Shown here piece by piece: positions 16,850-26,044 of a stretch of DNA of 64,000 nucleotides. Under the pieces are notes generated by a model. It made no database searches. It had not been told where the DNA came from and saw only the letters and a program-made list of their open reading frames with translations. Source of the DNA: a candidate division NC10 bacterium CSP1-5 (GTDB lineage: Bacteria > Methylomirabilota > Methylomirabilia > Methylomirabilales > CSP1-5); the NCBI GenBank assembly GCA_001443495.1, contig LDXR01000012.1, forward strand, positions 37,117-101,116, in the 5' to 3' direction. Positions within the stretch are counted from its first letter, which is position 1. The number at the start of each line of letters is the position of its first letter. The position numbers and the translations under genes were made by a program.

Positions 16850-19800
16850 TCACGGGACGACTTGCCGATGTTCAGGTGCCCGGGCTTCAGGAGGGGCTGC
16901 CGGATCTGATCGGAGACGGTGGCGCGCTCAGCCTGTGCGGCCTCTGGGGGGGTGCCCGCGCGCTGGTGGTGGCGGAGGTGGCTCGGGCACTGCGGCGTCC
17001 ACTGGTGGTGGTGAGCACGACGCTCAGGGAGGCCGAGGAGCTCACGGCGGATCTTCGCTTCTTCCTCGATCGAGACCGCGTGCACCTCTTTCCGGAGCCC
17101 GAGGTCCCCCCATTTCAACCGGTCTCGCCCCCCCTCGAAGTCCGCGCAGAGCGGATGCAGCGTCTCCGCGAACTGCGGGACGAGGCGCTGAAGGCGCTCG
17201 TCCTACCTCTCCATGCCCTCTTTCGTCGCCTCCTTCCCCCCGACGCGCTCGATGGAGCCACCCTGCACCTCTATCCCCACCGAATCGTCCCTCCCGAGCA
17301 GGTGGTCGAGGTGCTCGAGATCGGCGGCTATCGGTCGGTCCCCCAAGTTGAGGAGGCGGGCGAGTACAGCCGCCGGGGAGGGATCCTGGATATCGGCCTT
17401 CCCCATCTCTCGCATCCGGTCCGCATTGAGTTCTTTGGGGATGAGATCGAGTCGATCCGGACCTTTGCTGTCGCGACACAACGCTCGCTGTCTGGGCCTG
17501 AGCGCGTCGGGGGGTCGGACCCCCGACGACCTGACGGGGTGACCGTCCTTCCCCTTTCGGAGATTCTCTTGAGCCAGGAGGCTCGAGGGCTCGCGCGAGA
17601 GCGAACGATGGAGAAGGACACTCCGCTCCTGCGGGAGGCGGTCGAGGCGGGGCGGCTCGGGCCGGGGCTCGAGCGGTATCTCCCCTACTTCTATCGACGG
17701 ACCGTGCCCCTGTGGGAGTATTTTGCCCATGGGACGATTCTCGTCTGGGACGATCCGGATCAGCTCACGGCTGCGGGTGGGATGATGGGCGGGTTGCTCA
17801 CAGAGGAGTACGCACGACAACAGTCGGAAGACCTTCCGTCGCTCACGGCGACCCACGTGCAGTGGACCGAGATTCACGCGGCGCTGGGGTCCGGGCCCCG
17901 GATCAATCTGCATCCGTTCGGACCGGCCCCGGGGCACGAGGGTGCACCGCTCGTCTTTGAGACCGCACAGATCCCGTCCTACCAGGGCCGGTTCGGCCCC
18001 CTGGTGCGTGATCTCGACATCTGGCGGCGGGAGGGCCGCGCCATCACCCTCGTGGCCAAGGGATGGGCCCAGGCCGAGCGACTCTCAGAGGTCCTCCGCC
18101 AGCACGACCTCGGGGCGAGCCTCAGCGAGGGGCCGCCCGTCGCCGGAGGGATCCAGATCCGGGAAGGTGGACTCAGCGCCGGCTTTCACTTTGCACCGCT
18201 CAGACAGACATATCTCACGGAGGCCGAGATCTTCGGCCCGCGCCGGGCGGTGGCGGTCCGCCGGACGAAGATCCGCGAGGCCCGACCCTTCGCGGGATTC
18301 GAAGATGTGAAGCTGGGTGAGGTGGTGGTGCACATGGATCACGGCATTGGCCGGTTTCATGGCCTGCGGCGGCTGACCACGGGCGAGATGGAGGGGGATT
18401 ACCTTCTCTTGGAATATGCGGGCGGCGATAAGCTGTACGTGCCGGTGGACAAGCTACGCCTCGTTCAGCGCTACGTCGGCGCCGACGGCGCCGCAGGCGG
18501 CCCCCCCCTCGATCGTTTGGGATCGACGTCGTGGGCGCGGGCGAAGGAGCGGGTGCGGGCCTCCGTTCGCGAGATGGCGGGAGAGCTGCTCCGGCTCTAC
18601 GCCGCCCGGCAGGTAGCCGCAGGTTATGCCTTTGCTGCCGATACCCCTTGGCAGCGGGAGTTCGAAGCGGCCTTTCCCTTCGACGAGACACCGGATCAAG
18701 TCACGGCCATCCAGGCCATCAAAGCCGATATGGAGCGGCCACAGCCCATGGACCGCCTCATTTGCGGCGATGTCGGCTACGGAAAGACCGAGGTGGCCAT
18801 GCGGGCCGCGTTCAAGGCGGTGATGGACGGCACGCAGGTCGCCGTTCTCGTTCCCACGACCGTGTTAGCGCTGCAGCACTTCCAGTCGTTCTCGGATCGC
18901 TTTGCTCCCTTTCCGATCGTGGTGGAGATGCTCTCCCGGTTCCGCACGCGGGGAGAACAGCAGAAGGTCCTGCGCGGGCTGCGGGACGGGACCGTCGATG
19001 TGGTCATCGGCACCCACCGGCTCTTGCAGACGGACGTCCGGTTCCGCGAGCTGGGGCTCCTCGTCGTGGACGAAGAGCAGCGCTTTGGGGTGGGCGCCAA
19101 GGAGCGGCTGAAACAGTTCCGCACCGAAGTCGACGTGCTCACCCTCACCGCCACCCCGATTCCCCGGACCCTCCACATGGCGATGCTGGGGGTCCGGGAT
19201 ATCTCGACCATTGAGACCCCGCCCGAGGATCGGCTGAGCATTCGCACCACCGTCACCCGCTTCGACGCCGAGGTGATCCGCCGGGCCGTCGAGGAAGAGA
19301 TCGGCCGAGGCGGGCAGGTCTTCTTCGTCCACAACCGGGTGGAGAGCATTCATACGGTGGCGCGATTCCTGAAGCGCCTCCTCCCCCACGTGAAGATCGC
19401 CGTGGCCCATGGTCAGATGACCGAGGAGGCGCTGGAGCGGGTCATGTGCGACTTTTACGCCAGGCGGTACCAACTCCTCTGCTCGACGGCCATCATCGAG
19501 TCGGGCCTCGACATCCCGACGGCCAATACCATCATCATCAATCGGGCGGATCGCTTTGGCCTGGCCCAGCTCTATCAACTCCGGGGCCGGGTCGGTCGGG
19601 ACCGGTTCCGCGCGCATGCCTACCTCCTCATCCCGCGAGAGGAAGCCCTGAATGAAAGCGCCCGGAAGCGGCTGCAGGTCATCGCCGAGTTGACGGAACT
19701 CGGATCCGGCTTCAAGATTGCCGCGAGGGACCTGGAGATCCGGGGGACCGGCAATCTCCTCGGGCCCGAGCAGCACGGGCACATCAATGCGGTGGGGTTT

Positions 19801-20331
19801 GACCTCTACTGTCAGCTGATCCAGGAGACGGTCCGGGAACTCAAGGGGGCGGAGCAGGAAGAACTCGTGGATCCGGTCCTGCGGCTTCCCATCGCGGCAT
19901 CCATTCCCGAAACGTACGTGTCGGATGCCGCGGTCCGGCTGTCCCTGTACCGGCGCCTCTCGGTCGTCACCGCGTCCGCCGAGCGCGAGGAGTTCGCGGG
20001 GGAGCTCCAGGACCGGTTTGGCCCGCTCCCACCCCCGGTGGAGCATCTGTTGGCCGTCGTCAGACTGAAGGCGGCGGCCCGGTCTCTGCGCATCAGGGAG
20101 ATCGATGCCCGCCGCGAGGTCGTGCGGATCGCCTTCAGTGGAGCGGCTGTCGTCCCCCCGGAGCGGGTCGTCGTCCTGCTCCGGGCGATGGGGGGCGCGC
20201 TCCGGTATGTGCCGGAGGATGCCTTGGAGCTTTCCTGTGAGGGGGCCCCGGCGCTCGACCGCCTTGTTAAAATCCAGGCCCTGCTGGACCAGTTGGGGGA
20301 GCCATGCGGACGGACTGCGGGAGGGTCGTGA
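16846..20331 (+). CDS. mfd: Transcription-repair coupling factor Mfd
   Basis: A protein of 1161 residues. Domain order matches Mfd: UvrB-homology N-terminus (FPEPEVPPFQPVSPP), RNA-polymerase-interacting CarD-like domain (VVHMDHGIGRFHGLRRL), then a superfamily 2 translocase with Walker A GDVGYGKTEVAMRAAF, DEEQRFGV as motif II, TLTATPIPRTLHMAM as motif III and LRGRVGRDRFRAHAYLL as motif VI, ending in the TRCF domain. It removes stalled RNA polymerase and recruits UvrA. It is four-base coupled to rfaE2 and overlaps the next ATG (TGATG). Confidence 0.98.
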   Translation: MITGRLADVQVPGLQEGLPDLIGDGGALSLCGLWGGARALVVAEVARALRRPLVVVSTTLREAEELTADLRFFLDRDRVHLFPEPEVPPFQPVSPPLEVRAERMQRLRELRDEALKALVLPLHALFRRLLPPDALDGATLHLYPHRIVPPEQVVEVLEIGGYRSVPQVEEAGEYSRRGGILDIGLPHLSHPVRIEFFGDEIESIRTFAVATQRSLSGPERVGGSDPRRPDGVTVLPLSEILLSQEARGLARERTMEKDTPLLREAVEAGRLGPGLERYLPYFYRRTVPLWEYFAHGTILVWDDPDQLTAAGGMMGGLLTEEYARQQSEDLPSLTATHVQWTEIHAALGSGPRINLHPFGPAPGHEGAPLVFETAQIPSYQGRFGPLVRDLDIWRREGRAITLVAKGWAQAERLSEVLRQHDLGASLSEGPPVAGGIQIREGGLSAGFHFAPLRQTYLTEAEIFGPRRAVAVRRTKIREARPFAGFEDVKLGEVVVHMDHGIGRFHGLRRLTTGEMEGDYLLLEYAGGDKLYVPVDKLRLVQRYVGADGAAGGPPLDRLGSTSWARAKERVRASVREMAGELLRLYAARQVAAGYAFAADTPWQREFEAAFPFDETPDQVTAIQAIKADMERPQPMDRLICGDVGYGKTEVAMRAAFKAVMDGTQVAVLVPTTVLALQHFQSFSDRFAPFPIVVEMLSRFRTRGEQQKVLRGLRDGTVDVVIGTHRLLQTDVRFRELGLLVVDEEQRFGVGAKERLKQFRTEVDVLTLTATPIPRTLHMAMLGVRDISTIETPPEDRLSIRTTVTRFDAEVIRRAVEEEIGRGGQVFFVHNRVESIHTVARFLKRLLPHVKIAVAHGQMTEEALERVMCDFYARRYQLLCSTAIIESGLDIPTANTIIINRADRFGLAQLYQLRGRVGRDRFRAHAYLLIPREEALNESARKRLQVIAELTELGSGFKIAARDLEIRGTGNLLGPEQHGHINAVGFDLYCQLIQETVRELKGAEQEELVDPVLRLPIAASIPETYVSDAAVRLSLYRRLSVVTASAEREEFAGELQDRFGPLPPPVEHLLAVVRLKAAARSLRIREIDARREVVRIAFSGAAVVPPERVVVLLRAMGGALRYVPEDALELSCEGAPALDRLVKIQALLDQLGEPCGRTAGGS

Positions 20332-21308
20332 TGCGTCGATACCGAATGATACTGCTCCCTGCACTCCTCCTCGGGGGACAGGTGGCCGCGGCGGGGCAGA
20401 CGGTCCTCGTCGATAGGGTGGTGGCCTTGGTGAACGACGAGGTGATTACCCTGAGCGAGATTCAGAAGGAGGGGAAGCCTTTCATTCAGCGGATCCGCGA
20501 GGAGCTGGGCGAGGACACCCGCGCGAGACAGATGCAGATTACTCAGCGACAGATCCTCGATGCCCTGATCCTTCGCCGGTTACAGCTCCAAGAGGCGAAG
20601 AAGGAAAAGGTCGTCGTGGAGCAGTCCGAGGTGACGGCGGCCGTAGAACAGATCAAGAAGGAGAATGGACTCACCACCAGTGCCCAGTTCACCGAGGCCC
20701 TCGCGCGGGAGAATCTCACCCCGGAGGAGTTCAGAACCAGGGTGTGGGAACAGCTCGCGGTGGATCGCCTGATCACCCGGAAGGTGCGCACCAGCGTCGT
20801 CGTGTCCGACGAGGAGGTGGCGCGGTATTCCCAGACGCGGGCCGGGGGGTCTCAGCAGCCCCCGTCTGTGCGGATCCGGCATATCCTCATCGGGATCCCC
20901 GAGGAGCCTTCCTCCGAGGACGTGGCGCGCGCCCGGACACGGGCCGCGGAGGCGTCGGAACGGATCAGGGGTGGGGAGGACTTTGGGAGAGTCGCCGCGG
21001 AGTACTCCGACGGCGCGGCGGCCTCAGAAGGTGGTCACGTGGGGATCATCCGACAGGGAGACATGGATTCCGCTCTGGAGACGGTCGCCTTCTCGCTCAA
21101 GCCAGGGGGCGTCAGCGACATTATCCAGACCGCGGGTGGCTTCCATATCATCAAGGTCGAGGAGCGGATGGCCGGCGATACCCCGAGCGCCGAAGCCCGT
21201 GAGCAGATCCGCCAGCGCGTGTTCCTCGAAAAGCTCAGGCAACGCCTGGATGCATATCTGGCTGAGCTCAAACAGAAGGCCTATATCCAGGTCCGCTTCG
21301 ACCAGTAG
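20331..21308 (+). CDS. SurA-like periplasmic peptidylprolyl isomerase
   Basis: A protein of 325 residues with a signal peptide (MILLPALLLGGQVAAAGQ). The SurA N-domain opens with VDRVVALVNDEVITLSEI. A single parvulin domain follows (RIRHILI, then GGEDFGRVAAEYSDG, then GGHVGIIRQGDM) and a C-terminal helix. It is a chaperone and isomerase for outer-membrane protein assembly. One parvulin domain instead of two is common outside enterobacteria. ATG 20331 overlaps the mfd stop, with GGGAGGG upstream. Confidence 0.9.
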   Translation: MRRYRMILLPALLLGGQVAAAGQTVLVDRVVALVNDEVITLSEIQKEGKPFIQRIREELGEDTRARQMQITQRQILDALILRRLQLQEAKKEKVVVEQSEVTAAVEQIKKENGLTTSAQFTEALARENLTPEEFRTRVWEQLAVDRLITRKVRTSVVVSDEEVARYSQTRAGGSQQPPSVRIRHILIGIPEEPSSEDVARARTRAAEASERIRGGEDFGRVAAEYSDGAAASEGGHVGIIRQGDMDSALETVAFSLKPGGVSDIIQTAGGFHIIKVEERMAGDTPSAEAREQIRQRVFLEKLRQRLDAYLAELKQKAYIQVRFDQ

Positions 21309-21311
21309 TTC

Positions 21312-21407
21312 AGTTCAGGGTTGATAGTTCATGGTTCATGGTGGGGAGAGGGTCTTTCAGGCCTTGATCCGTCGACTCTGAACTATGAACTCTGAACCAT
21401 GAACTTC
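21312..21407. repeat. 7-bp-period repeat with inverted arms
   Basis: The left arm at 21312-21345 has AGTTCAG, GGTTGAT, AGTTCAT and GGTTCAT. The right arm at 21380-21407 has GAACTAT, GAACTCT, GAACCAT and GAACTTC. The arms are complementary and lie between the convergent surA-like and tsaD genes, a natural place for a bidirectional terminator. The family recurs at 593-620 and 40015-40132. Confidence 0.75.
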
Positions 21408-22412
21408 TTAGCAGAGGGGGAGGTCGGCAGCGGCATTGAGGTCAAGCGGTGCCACCTCGCCTCGGCCGAGGCGGTAGGACCCGGCGGCGGCGATCATGGC
21501 GGCGTTGTCGGTGCAGAGCTCGGGCCGGGGCCAGTACACTTCCAGGTTTTCGCGGTTCGCCCTTCTCGCCAGGTGTTGTCTGAGCGTTTGGTTGCATGCC
21601 ACCCCGCCCGTCAAGAGGATCCGCGATGCCCCGACACGTTGCGCGGCCTTGATGGCGTTGCGCGTGAGGACGTCCACGACCGCCTGCTGGAAGCTGGCCG
21701 CGATGTCCGCCACGAGCTGGGGGCTCAGGGAAGAGGAGTCAAGATAGTGAATCACCGCGGTCTTGAGGCCGCTGAAGCTGAAGTCTAGCGATCCATGGCG
21801 GAGGATCGGCCGCGGAAGGGGGACCGCTCTCGGATCTCCACGCAGCGCCGCCTGCTCGATGTGGGGGCCCCCGGGGTAGGGGAGACCGAGAATCTTCGCG
21901 ACCTTGTCAAAGGCCTCTCCGGCCGCGTCATCTCGTGTACAGCCCAACAGGTGGTAGGTCCCGGGGCTTTCGGTGTGGTAGAGGTGCGTGTGGCCCCCCG
22001 ACGCCACCAGGGCCACATAGGGGGGCTCGAGGTGCGGGTGGTCGAGGAGACCCGCGTACAGATGTCCCTCAATGTGATTGACCGCCACCAGCGGCTTTCC
22101 GAGGGTGTAGGCCAACGCCTTGGCCGCGGAGACCCCCACGAGGAGAGACCCGACCAGGCCGGGGCCGACCGTGACGGCGAGCCCGGTAAGGTCACCGAAC
22201 TCTATGCCGGCCTCGTGGACCGCCAGTCGGATGACCGGGCCGATCGTCTCCAGATGGCGACGGGAGGCCAGCTCTGGCACGATCCCACCGTAGGGGGCAT
22301 GCACCTTTGCCTGGGATGCCACGATGCTGGACCGGATCTTGTGCCCGCCTTCCAGCACCGCCGCCGCGGTCTCATCACACGATGTCTCGATGCCCAGAAC
22401 CAGCTCACCCAT
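21408..22412 (-). CDS. tsaD: tRNA N6-adenosine threonylcarbamoyltransferase TsaD
   Basis: A protein of 334 residues. The N-terminal LGIETSCDETAAAVLE, the metal-binding HIEGHLYA (H-x3-H), the nucleotide loop LVASGGHTHLY and the C-terminal DNAAMIAAAG are all diagnostic of Kae1/TsaD. It transfers threonylcarbamoyl to A37 of ANN-decoding tRNAs. It is the last gene of the ftsEX-envC-ctpA-tsaD minus-strand run, separated from ctpA by an octamer hairpin repeat that may uncouple transcription. Confidence 0.97.
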   Translation of the reverse strand: MGELVLGIETSCDETAAAVLEGGHKIRSSIVASQAKVHAPYGGIVPELASRRHLETIGPVIRLAVHEAGIEFGDLTGLAVTVGPGLVGSLLVGVSAAKALAYTLGKPLVAVNHIEGHLYAGLLDHPHLEPPYVALVASGGHTHLYHTESPGTYHLLGCTRDDAAGEAFDKVAKILGLPYPGGPHIEQAALRGDPRAVPLPRPILRHGSLDFSFSGLKTAVIHYLDSSSLSPQLVADIAASFQQAVVDVLTRNAIKAAQRVGASRILLTGGVACNQTLRQHLARRANRENLEVYWPRPELCTDNAAMIAAAGSYRLGRGEVAPLDLNAAADLPLC

Positions 22413-22419
22413 AGACGAC

Positions 22420-22527
22420 GCTAGGAGGCTGGAATGCTAGGATGCTAGTAGGCTAGGACGCGCTGAGCAGGGTGCTACCATCCTGGTTTCTGGGCATACT
22501 AGCCTCATAGCGTTCCAGCATTCTAGC
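22420..22527. repeat. 8-bp-period repeat with inverted arms, second locus
   Basis: The left arm at 22420-22459 has GCTAGGAG, GCTGGAAT, GCTAGGAT, GCTAGTAG and GCTAGGAC. The right arm at 22496-22527 has ATACTAGC, CTCATAGC, GTTCCAGC and ATTCTAGC. It is the same family and architecture as 11479-11591. It fills the gap between ctpA and tsaD on the minus strand. Confidence 0.75.
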
Positions 22528-22532
22528 AGGGG

Positions 22533-23831
22533 TTAGCCGGACGCCATCTTTCCTCCCGGGACCCGTTCGTAGATCAGGATCGCCTTGAGGACCTCCACGG
22601 CGCGGCCGAGTTGCGGGTCGTTCTTGGGGTCGGGGGCGCTCCGGCCTAACGGCCGGGACGGATCCCCTTCCTGTTCGCCGATGGTCTCCTGCCGCCGGTC
22701 CTTTGTTGGGCCCTCGGTCTTGGTGGGCGTCGGTGGTTTGGGAGGCTCGACGACGATGTCCGGAGTGAGGCCGGCGCCATCGATGGCACGCTTATTGGGG
22801 GTGAAGTATTTGGCGGTGGTGAGCCTGAGCCCGGAGCCATCGTTCAGCGGAATCACGGTCTGCACCGTCCCCTTGCCAAAGGTCTGGGTCCCCACCACGA
22901 CCGCCCGCTGGTGGTCCTGGAGCGCTCCCGCGACGATCTCGGAGGCGCTGGCGGAGCCTTTGTTCACCAGCACCACCATGGGGAAGTCCTGGGGATTGTC
23001 ATGTTGGTCCACAAAACTCAGATTCTGACTCTTCGCCCGCCCCTCCGTATAGACGATGGGCTTGCCCTTCTCCAGGAAGAGATCCGTGATCTGCACCGCC
23101 TGCGTCAGGAGCCCTCCGGGGTTGTTCCTCAGATCGAGGATGAGGCCGCGCATCCCCTTCTCCTTGAGGGCCTTAAGCTCGTCCTGCAGATCCCGGCCGG
23201 TCCGTTCCTGGAAGGAGATCAGTCGGACGTACCCGATCCCCTCCCCGAGGACCGACGTGCGCACGCTGTGCACTTCGATGATGTCGCGGGTGACGGCGAC
23301 GTCAAAGGGGTCCTGCCCCTCGCGGAGGATCGTGATGGTCACCGGGGTTCCCTTGGGTCCCCGGAGCTTGCGCACCGCATCGACGAGCGTCATGTCCTTG
23401 GTCGGGGCGGCGTCGATGCGGATGATGCGATCGCCGGCGACGATCCCGGCCCGGTCCGCCGGGGTCCCCTCGATGGGGGCGACCACGGTGAGATACCGCT
23501 CTCGGACCGTAATCTCAATCCCGAGCCCGCCGAAGCTCCCCTGGGTCTCGATCTGCATCTCCCTGTAGAGCTCGGGCGGCATGAAAGAGCTGTGGGGGTC
23601 TAACGACTCCAGCATGCCCCGAATCGCCCCGAAGATCAGCTCCCTGGAGTTGGTCGATTCGACGTAGTTTTGCCGCACCAGCGTGAGGACCTCGGAGAAG
23701 ACCTTGAGCGTGTCGTAGGTGTCATCCGTCGCCACGACCCGGTGGTGAACACCGCTGGTGACGATCACCACCGTCAACAATGCCAGTACCAGCACAACCC
23801 TGATCCGCCGTGTCAACTTCCCGGAGACCAT
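22533..23831 (-). CDS. ctpA: C-terminal processing peptidase, S41 family
   Basis: A protein of 432 residues: an N-terminal signal-anchor (RIRVVLVLALLTVVIVTSGV), a PDZ domain (GSFGGLGIEITVRERYLTVVAP through AGDRIIRID), and the S41 core. The catalytic Ser is in VNKGSASASEIVAGAL and the Lys in GTQTFGKGTVQT. It is a periplasmic tail-specific protease. The C-terminus has a proline- and acid-rich linker (EPPKPPTPTKTEG). ATG 23831 is preferred to the ATG at 23855, because GAGGAGGT lies just upstream of it. CtpA downstream of an EnvC-like gene is a common arrangement. Confidence 0.94.
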   Translation of the reverse strand: MVSGKLTRRIRVVLVLALLTVVIVTSGVHHRVVATDDTYDTLKVFSEVLTLVRQNYVESTNSRELIFGAIRGMLESLDPHSSFMPPELYREMQIETQGSFGGLGIEITVRERYLTVVAPIEGTPADRAGIVAGDRIIRIDAAPTKDMTLVDAVRKLRGPKGTPVTITILREGQDPFDVAVTRDIIEVHSVRTSVLGEGIGYVRLISFQERTGRDLQDELKALKEKGMRGLILDLRNNPGGLLTQAVQITDLFLEKGKPIVYTEGRAKSQNLSFVDQHDNPQDFPMVVLVNKGSASASEIVAGALQDHQRAVVVGTQTFGKGTVQTVIPLNDGSGLRLTTAKYFTPNKRAIDGAGLTPDIVVEPPKPPTPTKTEGPTKDRRQETIGEQEGDPSRPLGRSAPDPKNDPQLGRAVEVLKAILIYERVPGGKMASG

Positions 23832-23949
23832 CGTTGGGACCTCCTCTGCGCCCATGTCGCTCTGTACCTGGGTTTAGCCCTCGGAAAGACAAAGATCGGA
23901 AAGACACAGAGCAGTATACCACAGGAGTATGGCCCCTCAGGGGAAAATT

Positions 23950-25128
23950 TCAGTGGCGGGGGGAGAGCCAGGCGAGGGGGTCCTGCGGCTCGCCCCGGTA
24001 GCGGACCTCAAAATAGAGCTGGGGACCCTCGAGGGAGCCAGTCTCTCCAACCCGTCCGATCAGCTGGCCAACCCGCACCGCATCCCCCACCTCGACCAGC
24101 AGGTCCGACGCGTGGGCATAGAGGGAGTAGAACTCCTCTCCGTGATCCACGATGATCAGCTTGCCGTAGCCCCGGAACCAGTCGGCGTAGAGGACCGTGC
24201 CGTCATGAACCGCCTGGATCTGCTGGCCCATGGGGGCACGAATGCCAACCCCCTTGTTGAAGGTCGCCGTGTTGAACTTGGCGTTCTGGTTCCGGCCAAA
24301 GCGGGAGGCCACGTCTCCGGTGGTGGGCCAGGGGAGCTTGCCCTTGACGGCGGCAAAGGCGCCACTCGGCAGGGCGGGCGACGGCTTCGGGGCCGCCTTC
24401 GCCCGCTTGCTCAGTTGGTTGATCAGTTCCTGCAGGCGGGTCGAAACGGTCTCGAGCTCCCGGACGGAGGTGAGGTAGCCCTCCTTCTCCTCGCGGAGTC
24501 TGGCCAGCAGGATCCGCTGCCGCCACTTCTCATCAGCGATCGCCGCCTCGGTCGCCCGGATGCGGTTCCGACTCTTTTCCAGGGCAGCCCGGCGGGACTC
24601 GAGGGTCGTCTGCTTCTTGCCGAGGTCCGTGACCGTCACGGCGTAGCGGTCGCTCAGGGTCCGATCCTGGGCCGTGATGATCTTGAGATACTTCATCCGG
24701 CGCACCATGTCGGTGACGCTCTCGGCAGAGAAGAGGAGGCGGAAGATACCGTACTGCCCCTGCTTATACAAGGCCCGCAGCCGGCCGGCCCACCGCTCCG
24801 TAATCTCATCCAGCTGGCGTTCGGTGCGCGTGGTCTCCTGCCTGAGTTCGCGCAGCGCCCGCTCCTCGGCCCGCAGGTTCGTTTCCAGCGTGGTCAGCTC
24901 CTGCGTCTTCTTGTCCAGTTGCTCTTGGATTCTTTTCAGGGTGGCCTCGACAGCCGCCTCCTTGGCGGCGGTCTCATGGGCCTTCTTCCGCTCCTCCGCG
25001 ATCTCCTTCTTCAGCCTCTCCAGGCTCTGTTTCTTCTCGCGTAACGTTCCGTGCTCATTGGCCTGGAGGCCCCCGGTGAGGAGCAGGATCGCGAGCGCGA
25101 TCGGCACGGCAACGCGGCTGTGTCTCAT
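23950..25128 (-). CDS. EnvC-like murein hydrolase activator with degenerate LytM domain
   Basis: A protein of 392 residues: signal peptide, about 210 residues of coiled coil (REKKQSLERLKKEIAEERKK onward), then an M23/LytM domain. The first zinc motif HxxxD is replaced by F-N-K-G-V-G-I, and the final HxH is reduced to a tyrosine form (QLYFEV), so the metal site is not complete. This matches E. coli EnvC, which is catalytically dead and activates cell-division amidases under FtsEX control. It lies 10 bp downstream of ftsX. Confidence 0.9.
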   Translation of the reverse strand: MRHSRVAVPIALAILLLTGGLQANEHGTLREKKQSLERLKKEIAEERKKAHETAAKEAAVEATLKRIQEQLDKKTQELTTLETNLRAEERALRELRQETTRTERQLDEITERWAGRLRALYKQGQYGIFRLLFSAESVTDMVRRMKYLKIITAQDRTLSDRYAVTVTDLGKKQTTLESRRAALEKSRNRIRATEAAIADEKWRQRILLARLREEKEGYLTSVRELETVSTRLQELINQLSKRAKAAPKPSPALPSGAFAAVKGKLPWPTTGDVASRFGRNQNAKFNTATFNKGVGIRAPMGQQIQAVHDGTVLYADWFRGYGKLIIVDHGEEFYSLYAHASDLLVEVGDAVRVGQLIGRVGETGSLEGPQLYFEVRYRGEPQDPLAWLSPRH

Positions 25129-25138
25129 CTCCCCCTTC

Positions 25139-26041
25139 TTACGCCCTGAGAAATCGCCGAACCGCCACCAGGCTCCCCACGGCCCCCAGGAGTGCCCCGA
25201 CGCCGACTATGCCCATCCGATACTCGACATCGAGGAACCGGCCCAGTTCCGCTCCCGAGAAGATGAGCGGGGCCGACGCCCCTAGTTGCCACAGGGTAGC
25301 CCTGAACAAGACGTAGAGCATCCCCAGGGCGAGCGCGGCCCCCAGCCCGCCTTGGAGTGTCCCATCGAGGATGAGGGGGATCTGGATGTAGCTTCGACTC
25401 GCCCCGACCAGGCGCATGATCTCGATTTCTTGCGCCCGCGCATAGACGGCCAACCGGATGGTGTTGGCCACGATAAAGAGCGAAGCGATGCCCAACACGG
25501 CACCGATCACGATCCCGAGGATCTTCATCACCTGAACAAGGCTGGTCAGCCGGTCCACCCACTCCTGACCGTAGAGGACGTCTTCGACGCCTTCCATCCG
25601 CCTGAGCGAGACGGCGAGTTGGCCCAAGGCGGTGGCCGTCTGGTGCTGTTTCTGAATCCGGAGCTGAAAAGAGGCCGGCAGCGGATTGGTCTTCAGCCCC
25701 TCCAACAGGCTTTCCTGGCCTCGGATCTGTTTCCGAAAGTCGGCCAGGGCCTCCTCCCGTGAGACGTACGTCACCTCCCGAACCGCCAGCTCGCCCTCCA
25801 GGCGTTTTCGGAGAAGCGTCACCTGCTCGGGCGTGATCGCATCGGTGAGAAAGACGATGACCTGGAAGTCCTCCGCCCACTGCGCCACCACGGTGCCCAA
25901 GTTCAGGGTGAGCAGGAGGAAGGTTCCGGTCACCAGGAAGGCCACGGTGATCGCTCCGATGGAGGCGACCACGCCCCAGCCTCCCCGCCGAAAGTTCAGG
26001 AGGGTCTCATCCAGGAGATGCCGCAACCGCTCCCAGACCAT
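25139..26041 (-). CDS. ftsX: Cell division protein FtsX
   Basis: A protein of 300 residues with four membrane helices and a large periplasmic loop after helix 1 (VIVFLTDAITPEQVTLLRKRLE, then VTYVSREEALADFRKQI). The conserved EIEIMRLVGASRSYIQIPLILDG cytoplasmic loop is typical. FtsX transmits FtsE ATPase state to EnvC-like activators outside the membrane. It is three bases downstream of ftsE and ten upstream of the envC-like gene. Confidence 0.95.
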   Translation of the reverse strand: MVWERLRHLLDETLLNFRRGGWGVVASIGAITVAFLVTGTFLLLTLNLGTVVAQWAEDFQVIVFLTDAITPEQVTLLRKRLEGELAVREVTYVSREEALADFRKQIRGQESLLEGLKTNPLPASFQLRIQKQHQTATALGQLAVSLRRMEGVEDVLYGQEWVDRLTSLVQVMKILGIVIGAVLGIASLFIVANTIRLAVYARAQEIEIMRLVGASRSYIQIPLILDGTLQGGLGAALALGMLYVLFRATLWQLGASAPLIFSGAELGRFLDVEYRMGIVGVGALLGAVGSLVAVRRFLRA

Positions 26042-26044
26042 CGG

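Noticed and set aside
18865-20364. Minus-strand reading of 499 codons opposite mfd
   Set aside because: Mirror of conserved helicase motifs on the other strand; no recognisable protein.
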